A stretch of DNA of 64,000 nucleotides. It comes from Acidimicrobiia bacterium UBA5794. Its GTDB lineage: Bacteria; Actinomycetota; Acidimicrobiia; Spongiisociales; UBA5794. Positions 51,095-59,355 of this stretch are shown here, one piece after another. How positions within the stretch are numbered: position 1 is the first letter of the stretch; each line of letters starts with the position of its first letter. The notes beneath the pieces were generated by a model. It was given only the letters and a program-made list of their open reading frames with translations. It was not told the origin of the DNA and made no database searches. Where the stretch lies: positions 215,057 through 279,056 of the forward strand of contig DIDS01000020.1 of assembly GCA_002418265.1 (NCBI GenBank), given 5' to 3'. The position numbers were made by a program, and so were the translations under genes.

Positions 51095-51452
51095 AGAGAC
51101 TCCTTAGGTCAGGAAACTCTTCGAGACAAGCAACGGAATCGTCAAGATACCGGTCCCAACGCCGTTCACCCTCTTGATTCAACCGATGACAGACGTGATA
51201 ATACGGACCATCATGACTCCGTTTTCGGACGGAGCGCTCTGTCCTTCGAGCACGACGACTGGGGACATGGAAGCGTGGCTGATGGCCTTCGTTGGCTTGG
51301 GCACGAGTTTCATCACCATGCACAGGACGCTGCATCACGAGCGGAGTGAGCAGCACAACAGTTCCCCGACGGGACGCGTCGCCGTGCGTCGGCTCAGATC
51401 AAGTCAGAAGACCAAGACGGATTGCGGCCGCTGGTGCGGATGTGAAATCTGA
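51095..51452. other. Gap with no supported gene
   Basis: About 358 bp between the exchanger and the SDR gene. A plus-strand open frame (51174-51452) has no ribosome site and ordinary-chance composition, so I do not call it. It contains the upstream region of the exchanger gene and the 3' flank of the SDR gene. A short imperfect repeat of GCGGAG is the only pattern noted. Confidence 0.5.
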
Positions 51453-52247
51453 TTACCCGAGCTTCGCTGTCAATCCGCCGTCGACGGGAAGACATGCTCC
51501 GACTACGTTGCTGGCGTCGTCCGAGGCCAAGAAGGCAATGACGCTTGCGATCTCGTCGGGTTGCGCTGAACGCCCGATGGGGTGAGCATCGGGTGCTTCC
51601 TGCATCGCTGCCACTGCTTCGGGATTGTCGGCGGCCATCTGTTCGAACAGCTGGGCGACCATCGGTGTCTCCACGCCTCCCGGGTTGACGGCATTGATGC
51701 GAATACCTTGGGCTGCATACTCGACGGCAGCGGTCTTGGTCATGCCGTTCACCGCATGTTTGCTTGCCGTATACGCGACGGCGAGCGGTTGTCCCTGGAG
51801 TCCGGCCGCTGAGGAGGTGTTGACGATGGCACCACCACCGTTGATAAGCATTGCGTGGATCTCGGCCTGCATTGCCAGAAAGACACCACGCTGGTTGATG
51901 GCGATGATCCGGTCGAACATCTCCAACGGGTAGTCGGCAGTTGGGATGAACTTACCGAGAATGCCGGCGTTGTTCACAGCAACGTGCAGACCACCTTCCG
52001 TTTCGACAATTGAATCAATCAGATTGTTCACAGCTTCTTCGTTGGACGTGTCGGCTGCGACAAACCTGGCTTGACCACCCGAACCACGGATCAACTCAAC
52101 AGTCTCGGTGCCACCAGCTTCGTCGATGTCACTCACCACCACCGTCGCGCCCTCACTTCCAAGATGGATTGCCGTGGCTCGACCGATGCCTGAAGCAGCT
52201 CCCGTCACGAGGGCCACCTTGTCGCTAAAGCGTTGTCCATCCGTCAT
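51453..52247 (-). CDS. SDR family oxidoreductase
   Basis: A 264-residue classical short-chain dehydrogenase/reductase. The NAD(P)-binding TGAASGIG motif, DxD (SDIDEAG), NNAG, catalytic Ser (NTSSAAG) and YTASK are all present, and the PGGVETPMV loop closes the active site. SDIDEA after the second strand favours NAD over NADP. Substrate unknown. ATG with AGGA upstream. Downstream of (and probably transcribed with) the acyl-CoA dehydrogenase gene after an 86-bp gap. Confidence 0.9.
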   Translation of the reverse strand: MTDGQRFSDKVALVTGAASGIGRATAIHLGSEGATVVVSDIDEAGGTETVELIRGSGGQARFVAADTSNEEAVNNLIDSIVETEGGLHVAVNNAGILGKFIPTADYPLEMFDRIIAINQRGVFLAMQAEIHAMLINGGGAIVNTSSAAGLQGQPLAVAYTASKHAVNGMTKTAAVEYAAQGIRINAVNPGGVETPMVAQLFEQMAADNPEAVAAMQEAPDAHPIGRSAQPDEIASVIAFLASDDASNVVGACLPVDGGLTAKLG

Positions 52248-52333
52248 GTGTGGTTCCTCTCACCGGTTCGGATTCTGTCGCCAAGAGTATCAGCGCACAA
52301 TTCCCTCGTCTGACGGGCTCGACGCTCTGACGG

Positions 52334-53977
52334 TCAGAGGGCTGGGATTGCTCGTCTTGCCAGGGATTCGATTGGGAGGTCGGTTGCGAGTGTGCCGAAG
52401 TGGCTGCCGTGATGGCCTCGCAGGCGGGAGGAGCTGTATGCATCGAGGAGATCCTGATCTCCGTGGCGGACGATGAGGGTTGCCGCCCATGCCTTGGCGA
52501 GAAGTTCGACCATCATGCGAGCCTCCGCTTCTGGATCAGAGGTGTTGTAGAGCGAATCCTTCGCGCGTTGGACGGCTGCTCTGACATCAGCATTGGCGTC
52601 GTCGAATTCTTCAAGGTCAACGAAGAACGCCTTGACGCTGTCAGGTTCACGTGTGACCGCGCGCAGGAGATCCAGAGCGATGACGTTGCCGGAACCCTCC
52701 CAAATGGCGTTCACCGGTGACTCTCGGAACAGTCGGGGCATCATCGACTCCTCGATGTATCCGTTTCCGCCGAGACATTCCATTGCCTCACGCACCACCG
52801 GAGTGGTTTGCTTGGTCACCCAGTACTTCGCAATCGGGAGAGCGATCCGCTTGAAGGCAGCTTCCTGTGGGTCGACCGCTGCCCGGTCGAATGCAACGGC
52901 CAAGCGCATCATCATGAGGGTCGCAACCTCCGTCTCGACCTCGAGATCGGCAATGACGTTCTGCATCAACGGTTTGTCGATCAGGGCCGACCCGAATGCA
53001 TGGCGATACTTGACGTGCCATGCCGCCTGGGTGAGGCTCTGGCGCATCAACGACGCCCCGGCCATCGTGCAATCGAGACGGGTTCCGTTGACCATTTCGA
53101 TGATCGTTGGGATGCCCCGGCCCTCATAGCCGACGAGCTCGCCGTAGGTGTCTTCAAACTCGATCTCGCTTGAAGCGTTCGACCGGTTCCCGACCTTGTC
53201 CTTGAGGCGCATCAGTCGCAACGTGTTGACCTGCCCATCAGGTGTCCAGCGGGGGAGGAGGAAGCAGGACAGGCCACCGGGTGCCTGGGCCAGGATCAGG
53301 AAGGCGTCGCACATCGGGGCAGAGACGAACCACTTGTGACCCGTGATCCGGTATTCACCACCGGGGCCCCCACCGTTGACCGGGAACGCTTCGGTCGTAT
53401 TTGCGCGCACGTCGGAGCCACCCTGTTTCTCGGTCATCCCCATACCCAAGAGGACGCCACTCTTCTTGTCTGCAGGTCGGAAGGTCGGGTCATACGAACG
53501 GGTCGTGATCCGGGGGAGCCACAGATCGGCTACGGATTCGGTCATCTGCAGAGACGGGACGACCGAGGTTGTCATGGAGATGGGACAGAAATGCCCGGCC
53601 TCGATCTGTGACGACATGTACATCTGGGCGATCCGGGTCGTGTGGGCGAACTCGGAAGCGTCGCCCTCCCACGGAAGGCTGTGGAGCCCATGGGTGATCG
53701 CGAGGTCCATGAGTGAGTGCCACGCCGGGTGGAACTCCACCTGGTCGATCCGGCTCCCGTATTGGTCATGGGTATGGAGAATCGGGATGTTTCTGTTTGC
53801 GAGATAGCCCCACTCAATGACCTCTGCCGTCCCGACTCGCGCGCCGAACAGGTCGAGCGTCTCAGTGACCGACCCAGCACCTTCATTGACAACGGCCGAT
53901 TCGAGTACCGGATCCGTACGAAACAGGTTGTAATCCACGAGCGGGGGCGGCTGATTGTGTACTTCAAGACTCTTCAT
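52334..53977 (-). CDS. AidB-like acyl-CoA dehydrogenase
   Basis: A 547-residue FAD-dependent acyl-CoA dehydrogenase-family protein longer than the usual ~390-residue type. Motifs: LLGMGMTEKQGGSDVRANTT in the middle beta domain, ITGHKWFVSAP, and the C-terminal CLGGNGYIEES and WEGSGNVIALDLLRA with the region of the catalytic glutamate. These match the AidB/isovaleryl-CoA branch, whose members either oxidise branched acyl-CoAs or take part in DNA-alkylation protection. ATG at 53977 chosen over an upstream frame lacking similarity. Followed by an SDR. Confidence 0.88.
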   Translation of the reverse strand: MKSLEVHNQPPPLVDYNLFRTDPVLESAVVNEGAGSVTETLDLFGARVGTAEVIEWGYLANRNIPILHTHDQYGSRIDQVEFHPAWHSLMDLAITHGLHSLPWEGDASEFAHTTRIAQMYMSSQIEAGHFCPISMTTSVVPSLQMTESVADLWLPRITTRSYDPTFRPADKKSGVLLGMGMTEKQGGSDVRANTTEAFPVNGGGPGGEYRITGHKWFVSAPMCDAFLILAQAPGGLSCFLLPRWTPDGQVNTLRLMRLKDKVGNRSNASSEIEFEDTYGELVGYEGRGIPTIIEMVNGTRLDCTMAGASLMRQSLTQAAWHVKYRHAFGSALIDKPLMQNVIADLEVETEVATLMMMRLAVAFDRAAVDPQEAAFKRIALPIAKYWVTKQTTPVVREAMECLGGNGYIEESMMPRLFRESPVNAIWEGSGNVIALDLLRAVTREPDSVKAFFVDLEEFDDANADVRAAVQRAKDSLYNTSDPEAEARMMVELLAKAWAATLIVRHGDQDLLDAYSSSRLRGHHGSHFGTLATDLPIESLARRAIPAL

Positions 53978-54064
53978 ACCCAGATCGTACTCGCGCGTAA
54001 GTGTCGACAGATTCCCTCGACGGATAAGCCACAACCTGCCTCATGCTGTCCGCAGAATCTCCCC

Positions 54065-54093
54065 TTGACAGTCGAACGTATGTTCGATAGTGT
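54065..54093 (+). promoter_or_regulatory. SOS promoter of the DUF222-HNH gene, leaderless
   Basis: TTGACA (54065-54070), perfect LexA box CGAACGTATGTTCG (54073-54086) inside a 17-nt spacer, then TAGTGT (54088-54093). The ATG follows 6 nt later, so the predicted transcript starts at the start codon. Confidence 0.8.
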
Positions 54094-54099
54094 AGGGGT

Positions 54100-55398
54100 A
54101 TGAAGAATCCCACCCCCTCATCGGGCGGGGTCTTCGGTGGCGGCGACGGCACACCGGTGCATGGCATTTTGTCAGACATTTTGCCAGAGATTGGGGTGTT
54201 GGCCGAAGGGTCTGCCGATACAGACATCACAACCAATATCGCGACTGATATCGCGACTGGTGCTGCGACTGATATCGCTGTTGATGTTGGTGCTGATATT
54301 GGGTTGTTGAGTGATGATGATCTTGAGGCGTCGATCGTTGCGTTCAAACAACGCATTGACGCATTGCAGGCTGGTTTGTTGCTACGTATTGGTGAGTATC
54401 ACAAGCGGGAACTTGCCCCGTTGCGGCATCTGTTGTCGACCGTTGGGTGGATCAGGCAGGCTCTGCGTTTGACGTCTGGGGCTGCGTCTTCAATGGTGCG
54501 CACAGCCCGCACACTCACGACAATGCCTGCGGTGGCTGAGGCTGCATCGATGGGGGCGATCACACCTGATGGGGTGCGTTTGTTGACTCAGGCCAAGCGT
54601 CGTCATCCCTTGGAGTTTGATCATCATGAGGCGGTGTTTGCCGATATCGCCCAGTATTTGTCGACGAAGGATCTTCGGGTTGCGATTGAGTATTGGGAAC
54701 AACAAGTTGATTACCCCTCAGCAGTGGCAAAGGTCAAGGCACTGCGGCAGCGTCGACGGTTCTCAATCTCACAAACCTGGGAGGGGATGTGGCATCTCAG
54801 TGGCGAACTCGACCCTGAAACCGGGTCTCTTGTCGATACCGCGATCCGGTCGATTGTTGATCGTGAAAACTTGGTGGCGTCACGAAACGGATCCGATGAC
54901 GGCCGTTATCCGTGGCAACGCCGTGCCGATGCCCTGGGTGATGTGGCATCGTTTTGGCTCAACAACAGCGACCAGGTAGGCACCTCGGGTGGCACGAAGC
55001 CCCACATTGTTGTCACAACGTCACTTGAGACCCTGGTTGGGCTCAAAGAAGAACTTCCCACCATCGACGGGCTCGTCTTTGATCCTGGCGAGCTGGGGCG
55101 CATCATCTGTGACTCAGGGATCATCCGGATGATCCTCGACGCTGACAGTCAACCACTCGATGTCGGTCGTAGGTCCAGAACCGTCACCCCAGCAATACGT
55201 CGAGCCCTTGACCAACGAGACGGTGGCTGTCAATGGGAGGGATGTGATGCACCACCATCTTGGTGTGACGCACACCACCTCACCCACTGGACCAACGGAG
55301 GCGAAACAAGCCTCACCAACATGACACTGCTCTGTAGAACCCACCACCGAGCCACCCACCAAAACCGACAACCAGACAAACTGCAGATCCCACCCTGA
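54100..55398 (+). CDS. DUF222 and HNH nuclease protein (13E12 family)
   Basis: A 432-residue protein of the actinobacterial 13E12-repeat family: a DUF222 region (residues ~65-300) and a C-terminal HNH nuclease domain (RDGGCQWEGCDAPPSWCDAHHLTHW...LCRTHH) with four zinc cysteines and the catalytic HH pair. The N-terminus carries short degenerate DIATDIATG-type repeats. Family members are often multicopy and possibly mobile; their activity in vivo is poorly known. Expression is predicted to be DNA-damage-inducible through the LexA box in its promoter. Many codons are less GC-rich than neighbours (runs of TTG, GTT, GAT), suggesting later arrival. Confidence 0.88.
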   Translation: MKNPTPSSGGVFGGGDGTPVHGILSDILPEIGVLAEGSADTDITTNIATDIATGAATDIAVDVGADIGLLSDDDLEASIVAFKQRIDALQAGLLLRIGEYHKRELAPLRHLLSTVGWIRQALRLTSGAASSMVRTARTLTTMPAVAEAASMGAITPDGVRLLTQAKRRHPLEFDHHEAVFADIAQYLSTKDLRVAIEYWEQQVDYPSAVAKVKALRQRRRFSISQTWEGMWHLSGELDPETGSLVDTAIRSIVDRENLVASRNGSDDGRYPWQRRADALGDVASFWLNNSDQVGTSGGTKPHIVVTTSLETLVGLKEELPTIDGLVFDPGELGRIICDSGIIRMILDADSQPLDVGRRSRTVTPAIRRALDQRDGGCQWEGCDAPPSWCDAHHLTHWTNGGETSLTNMTLLCRTHHRATHQNRQPDKLQIPP

Positions 55399-55415
55399 CC
55401 AAGACCGTTGGTTGA

Positions 55416-55550
55416 TCAGCGTGGTCGATAGATGTCTGCCCTGTGGTCGATGGAGATGACTTGGATGACGCGCTCCTTGGCGGTAGTGATCTCATCGATG
55501 ATCTCAGACAGCTTGGCCTTGACCTCGGAAAGGGGACGAGTTCTCGACAT
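55416..55550 (-). pseudogene. Phd-type antitoxin fused to a RelE/ParE toxin tail (deletion remnant)
   Basis: A 44-residue frame from ATG at 55550. The first ~27 residues (SRTRPLSEVKAKLSEIIDEI then TTAKERV) match the start of Phd/YefM antitoxins; the last ~17 (VIQVISIDHRADIYRPR) match the end of RelE/ParE toxins (typical ...HRxDVYR). A loss of the middle of a toxin-antitoxin pair that kept the frame explains this. TGACC...GGTCA (55550-55567) overlaps the start and could be the old autoregulatory operator. Not expected to work as a TA system. Confidence 0.65.
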
Positions 55551-55593
55551 GACCAGAGTTATGGTCAATTGGTGATTCTGGTCAACCCATCGG

Positions 55594-57264
55594 TCATGCC
55601 ATGAATCGTCCAAGAGTCAAATCAACATCCACGGTGACCTCGAGCAGTCCTGGCCGATCGACGATTCCAGCCTTCGTCAATGCACGTAGTGGCTGCGGTT
55701 GGACACCGGTGAGTACAACCTTGATGGACGAACCGTTGAGATGCTCGATGCTGGAGCTGAGTGCCACGAGGCCGGTGGCATCGATGGCAGGGACATCCTC
55801 AAGATCGATGATCACGGTGTGGACATCACCGTCGATGATGGTGAGCGCGTCAAGGGCCTTTTGCGCAGCGCCAAAGAACAGGGGTCCTGCCACGTCGTAG
55901 AAGATGACGCCGGGGGGTAACCCCGAGACGCCGTGATCATGTTTGCCGCCGATCAGCGTCGCTCCCGAGATTTCGACCATCCTGCGCATGAAGAGCAGTG
56001 CAGCGAGCACAACCCCGACGCCGACCGCGATCACCATGTCGAACGCGACGGTGAGGCCGAAGCACACGAGAAGAATGATGACGTCACTCCGCGGGGCGGT
56101 TCGTGTGGTTCTCACGAACGATTCGGCATCTGACATGTTCCAAGCAATGACGAGGAGCAGTGCAGCCATCGCTGCCATCGGGATGTATCCGAGAAGACGA
56201 GCGAGGAGAAGAATCGACACAAGCAGGAACAGCGAATGGACAATGACGGCAACGGGGGTGCGGGAACCGGATCGGATTCCCGTTGCGGTTCGGGCGATCG
56301 CGCCGGTTGCGGCGAAGCCACCGAAGAAAGGGGCGACGATGTTTCCGATTCCGAGACCCACAAGTTCTGCGTCTGGGTCGTATTTCGATCCGGCCATACC
56401 GTCTGCGACGACGGCACACAGCAGTGACTCGATCGCGCCAAGCGCCGCTATGGCGGCAGCGGTTGGGATCAGGCTTCTCACCATGTCCATCGTCACCCCG
56501 GTGCTCGACCAAGGCAGACCCGGAAGCGGAGGTATGGCGGGTATGCCTCCGAAGCGACTGTTGATCGTGACCACGTCGTCCCCCGTTGCTGACAGGGCAA
56601 GACCGAGGATGGATGCGGCCAGCAGCGCCACGAGCGGAACGGGAATCCGTCGGGTGAACCTTGGGAATACGATCAAAACGGCGAGTGTCCCGAGACCGAC
56701 GAGTATGTCCGGCCATCGGCTGTCCGAAAACGAGTTGATGAGATACGCGAGTCGATCCCAGATACGTTCGCCTTCCAAGGTACCGATTCCGATGAAGTCA
56801 CCGATCTGGAGAATGGCGATCACGAGGGCGATTCCTGCGGTGAAACCTGTCGTCACGGGATGCGGGACGAATTGGATGAGGCCACCAAGGCGCATGAGAC
56901 CCATGGCGATGAGGAAGAAACCTGCCATGAGGGACGCGATCAACAGGCCCGACAGCCCATATTTCGCGGTGACAGGTGCGAGGAGAATGACGAAGGCTGC
57001 CGTAGGTCCAGATACCGACAACATCGAGCCCCCGAACACCGCGATGATCGCACCGGCGACGATCGCGGTGAAGAGTCCGTTTTCTGGTGGTGCTCCGGCG
57101 GCGATCGCAAGGGCCATCGACAGTGGGAGGGCTACGACTCCGAGAATCAACCCCGCACCAACATCGGCGGCGAGGTCGTCCCGTGAATATCCCCTCCGAA
57201 GCATCGCGCGGAGATTCGTCATCAGACGCAGCGGGGAATCACTCGCTACGTATCGTCGGGACAT
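55594..57264 (-). CDS. SulP family anion transporter with STAS domain
   Basis: A 556-residue SulP/SLC26-type carrier with ~12-14 membrane segments and a cytoplasmic C-terminal STAS domain (VIIDLEDVPAIDATGLVALSSSIEHL). The N-terminal LGVVALPLSMALAIAAGAPPENGLF and GPTAAFVILLAP blocks are characteristic. Substrates in this family include sulfate, bicarbonate and other anions; none can be chosen here. Its location near cysteine-metabolism genes (58-61 kb) makes sulfate a reasonable guess. The start may be ATG 57264 or the GTG before it. Confidence 0.9.
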   Translation of the reverse strand: MSRRYVASDSPLRLMTNLRAMLRRGYSRDDLAADVGAGLILGVVALPLSMALAIAAGAPPENGLFTAIVAGAIIAVFGGSMLSVSGPTAAFVILLAPVTAKYGLSGLLIASLMAGFFLIAMGLMRLGGLIQFVPHPVTTGFTAGIALVIAILQIGDFIGIGTLEGERIWDRLAYLINSFSDSRWPDILVGLGTLAVLIVFPRFTRRIPVPLVALLAASILGLALSATGDDVVTINSRFGGIPAIPPLPGLPWSSTGVTMDMVRSLIPTAAAIAALGAIESLLCAVVADGMAGSKYDPDAELVGLGIGNIVAPFFGGFAATGAIARTATGIRSGSRTPVAVIVHSLFLLVSILLLARLLGYIPMAAMAALLLVIAWNMSDAESFVRTTRTAPRSDVIILLVCFGLTVAFDMVIAVGVGVVLAALLFMRRMVEISGATLIGGKHDHGVSGLPPGVIFYDVAGPLFFGAAQKALDALTIIDGDVHTVIIDLEDVPAIDATGLVALSSSIEHLNGSSIKVVLTGVQPQPLRALTKAGIVDRPGLLEVTVDVDLTLGRFMA

Positions 57265-57370
57265 CACGGGATTGTAGGTCAGCTTGGCCGCGGAAGACTG
57301 TTGCGACGCGTGGACTTCCTGACCTTGAATCAGCTGGTCCTGAATCGACCCTTCCGGTCAGGAAAGGCCG

Positions 57371-58552
57371 TCAGGAGAACGCGGAGTCGAGGTCGGCGAT
57401 GAGATCCTCCACGTCCTCGAGGCCGATCGAAAGGCGGACCAACCCGTCGACGATCCCACGTCGTTCCCGCTGTTCGGGAGTCATGCCGTGATGGGTTGTT
57501 GTGACGGGCTGGGTGACCAGGCTTTCCACCCCGCCAAGGCTGGGAGCGATCGTGAAGATACGGAGTCGATCAACCACGGCGGAGGCGTCGCCGTCATAGA
57601 CGAAGCTGAGCATTCCGCCATACCCTCGCATCTGGGATTTGGCCGTGACATGTCCCGGATGGTTCGACAGGCTCGGGTGATTCACTCGGATGACCTTGGG
57701 GTGATTGTCGAGAAACGCTGCAACCGCTTCCGCCGCGGCGTTTTGGGCCCGCACCCGTACAACCAGGGTGCGGATACTGCGTGACAGCAGAGAGGCGACC
57801 TCCGGGGCGATCATCTGGCCCAGGTTCTTGCGCCAGGTCCAGATCGGTGCAAGAAACTCGGCGGAACCGATGACTGCCCCGCCGGTGAGGTCGCTGTGGC
57901 CGCCGAGATACTTCGTGGCCGAATGGACAACAAGATCCGCACCAAGCGCCAGGGGGTTCTGGTTGACCGGCGTCGCAAACGTCGAATCGACCACGGTGAG
58001 CGCTCCGGCGGATCTCGCAATAGCGGCAATGGCGGGAATGTCGATCACGTCGAGTGTCGGGTTCGTAGGGGTCTCGAAGAAGACGATCCGGGTACGGTCG
58101 TCGATCATGTCTGGCAGTTGATCAAGTTCATCGACGAGCAGAAATCTGGTGGTGATTCCCAGCGTCGGCAGGTTGTCGGCCAAGAGCTCAAAGGTACCGC
58201 CGTACACGTCGCCGATGCACACGATGTTGTCGCCGACGCTGGCATGGGCGAGAAAGGTGGCGGCCTCGGCAGCCATTCCGGACGAGAAGGCCCAAGCAGC
58301 CTCACCTCCCTCAAGGTCGGCAAGCCGGGTCTCCAGCGTGCGGATCGTGGGATTGAGCCCATATCGCGTGTAGAGGTTGCCCTCGGAGCGCCCCTCAACC
58401 ACATCGAGGATGGCTGCGGTGGAGGGGAACCCGAAGGTGGAATGGTTGTAGAGCGGAGCATGAATGCCGCCCTGGCTGTCGAGCTGTTCACCGGCGTGAA
58501 CACAGCGAGTCGAGAGACCATGGGTGGACGGGTCGGGCGCTGATGTCGGCAT
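57371..58552 (-). CDS. Trans-sulfuration PLP enzyme (cystathionine gamma-synthase/lyase or homocysteine synthase type)
   Basis: A 393-residue Cys/Met-metabolism PLP enzyme. The PLP lysine is K214 (SATKYLGGHSD); other marks are SGMAAEAATFLAHAS, the Tyr-containing YTRYGLNPT, and SLGGVESLVTQPVTTTH near the C-terminus. It could make cystathionine from homoserine esters and cysteine or cleave it, or use sulfide. ATG at 58552 has GGAGGA 5 nt upstream, better than 58567. The nearby cysteine operon suggests a sulfur-assimilation cluster. Confidence 0.9.
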   Translation of the reverse strand: MPTSAPDPSTHGLSTRCVHAGEQLDSQGGIHAPLYNHSTFGFPSTAAILDVVEGRSEGNLYTRYGLNPTIRTLETRLADLEGGEAAWAFSSGMAAEAATFLAHASVGDNIVCIGDVYGGTFELLADNLPTLGITTRFLLVDELDQLPDMIDDRTRIVFFETPTNPTLDVIDIPAIAAIARSAGALTVVDSTFATPVNQNPLALGADLVVHSATKYLGGHSDLTGGAVIGSAEFLAPIWTWRKNLGQMIAPEVASLLSRSIRTLVVRVRAQNAAAEAVAAFLDNHPKVIRVNHPSLSNHPGHVTAKSQMRGYGGMLSFVYDGDASAVVDRLRIFTIAPSLGGVESLVTQPVTTTHHGMTPEQRERRGIVDGLVRLSIGLEDVEDLIADLDSAFS

Positions 58553-58846
58553 GGGTTTCCTCCACATCGGGGCTGAGCACTCATCCTAGCGGCGCGTCCA
58601 CCGACCCCAATCGGATGACCGGCGACCAGGGTGCTTCCGTCACGCCTTCATCGAGAATCCGGTCGGGACTTCTGAACGTCTCACTCCTCAAGGGGCGGAA
58701 TTCGGCAGTCAGTCGATATGCTGACCTCAGCTGCTTCGGCGGCCTTCCCTTCTTTCTTCGTCCTTCGACCTTGTGAACTCGGGCCGGTTCCGGGCATCTG
58801 ACTTTCGAGGGACACACAGTCGCTCTTCATTCCAAAAGGAATACCC

Positions 58847-59092
58847 ATGAACATATTCGTAGGCAATTTGCCTTTCTCCGCAACCGAAGGTGATCTCAAG
58901 GATCTCTTCGCCGAGTACGGCACCGTCGATTCTGCCGCCATCATCAATGACCGCGACACCGGACAATCCCGCGGTTTCGGGTTCGTTGAACTTGGTGCAG
59001 AGGCACGTGCACAGGACGCGATCCGCGATCTCGACGGTACCGAGCTCAAGGGCCGCAACATCAACGTCAACGAAGCCAAGCCACGCCGGTAG
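58847..59092 (+). CDS. RRM-domain RNA-binding protein
   Basis: An 81-residue single-RRM protein like the Rbp proteins of cyanobacteria and other bacteria. RNP2 is IFVGNL (3-8), RNP1 is RGFGFVEL (42-49), and the tail is basic (KPRR). It likely binds single-stranded RNA; in bacteria such proteins are often cold- or stress-induced, but no regulatory sequence here proves that. AAAGGA precedes the ATG. The ~280-bp upstream region has no other gene and may be a long leader. A strong hairpin follows. Confidence 0.93.
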   Translation: MNIFVGNLPFSATEGDLKDLFAEYGTVDSAAIINDRDTGQSRGFGFVELGAEARAQDAIRDLDGTELKGRNINVNEAKPRR

Positions 59093-59108
59093 TCGTCGAC
59101 ACGACCGA

Positions 59109-59137
59109 GCGTTCTCCGGGTTTCCCCCGGAGAACGC
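59109..59137 (+). terminator. Strong hairpin after the RRM gene
   Basis: GCGTTCTCCGGG (59109-59120) pairs perfectly with CCCGGAGAACGC (59126-59137) across a 5-nt loop; a C-rich, not T-rich, tail follows. Likely terminator or mRNA stabiliser, upstream of the cysteine leader. Confidence 0.7.
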
Positions 59138-59166
59138 CCCTCGGCTTCAACGCATGAATCTGGCGC

Positions 59167-59172
59167 TAGGCT
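59167..59172 (+). promoter_or_regulatory. -10 box of the cysteine leader (leaderless)
   Basis: TAGGCT ends 7 nt before the leader-peptide ATG; transcription would begin at the start codon. The -35 is weak. Confidence 0.5.
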
Positions 59173-59179
59173 TCATGAC

Positions 59180-59254
59180 ATGATGAAGCGATCCTTCTCC
59201 GCGATGGCGTGCTGTTGCTGTTGCAACATCGCCGTGCGCGTCGAGGTTCACTGA
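59180..59254 (+). CDS. Polycysteine leader peptide
   Basis: A 24-codon ORF: MMKRSFSAMA, then five consecutive Cys codons (TGC TGT TGC TGT TGC, 59210-59224), then NIAVRVEVH and TGA. A short run of cysteine codons at the start of a cysteine-synthesis transcript is the hallmark of ribosome-mediated attenuation, as described for leaderless polycysteine ORFs in mycobacteria. An intrinsic terminator lies 43 nt after its stop and the cysteine synthase follows. Scarce Cys-tRNA should stall the ribosome here and prevent termination. The ORF is supported by the Cys run, the -10 box and context, not by length. Confidence 0.8.
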   Translation: MMKRSFSAMACCCCCNIAVRVEVH

Positions 59255-59281
59255 GTCCCCAGAGACAACTCCAAACCCCGC

Positions 59282-59321
59282 AACCCGCACGGCCCACCCG
59301 CCGAAGCGGGTTTTCCTTTTT
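59282..59321 (+). terminator. Attenuator terminator with competing stem
   Basis: CCCGC (59297-59301) and GCGGG (59306-59310) form a stem with loop CGAA, extended by an A-T pair, followed by TTTTCCTTTTT (59311-59321). An alternative pairing of AACCCGC (59282-59288) with GCGGGTT (59306-59312) would exclude this stem. Two exclusive structures over one T-run fit an attenuator. Confidence 0.75.
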
Positions 59322-59355
59322 GACAACAACGGCAACACACCAGGAGATCCGTCGC

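Noticed and set aside
51174..51452. 92-residue plus-strand ORF in the 51.1-51.45 kb gap
   Set aside because: No ribosome site and no recognisable domain; composition looks random.
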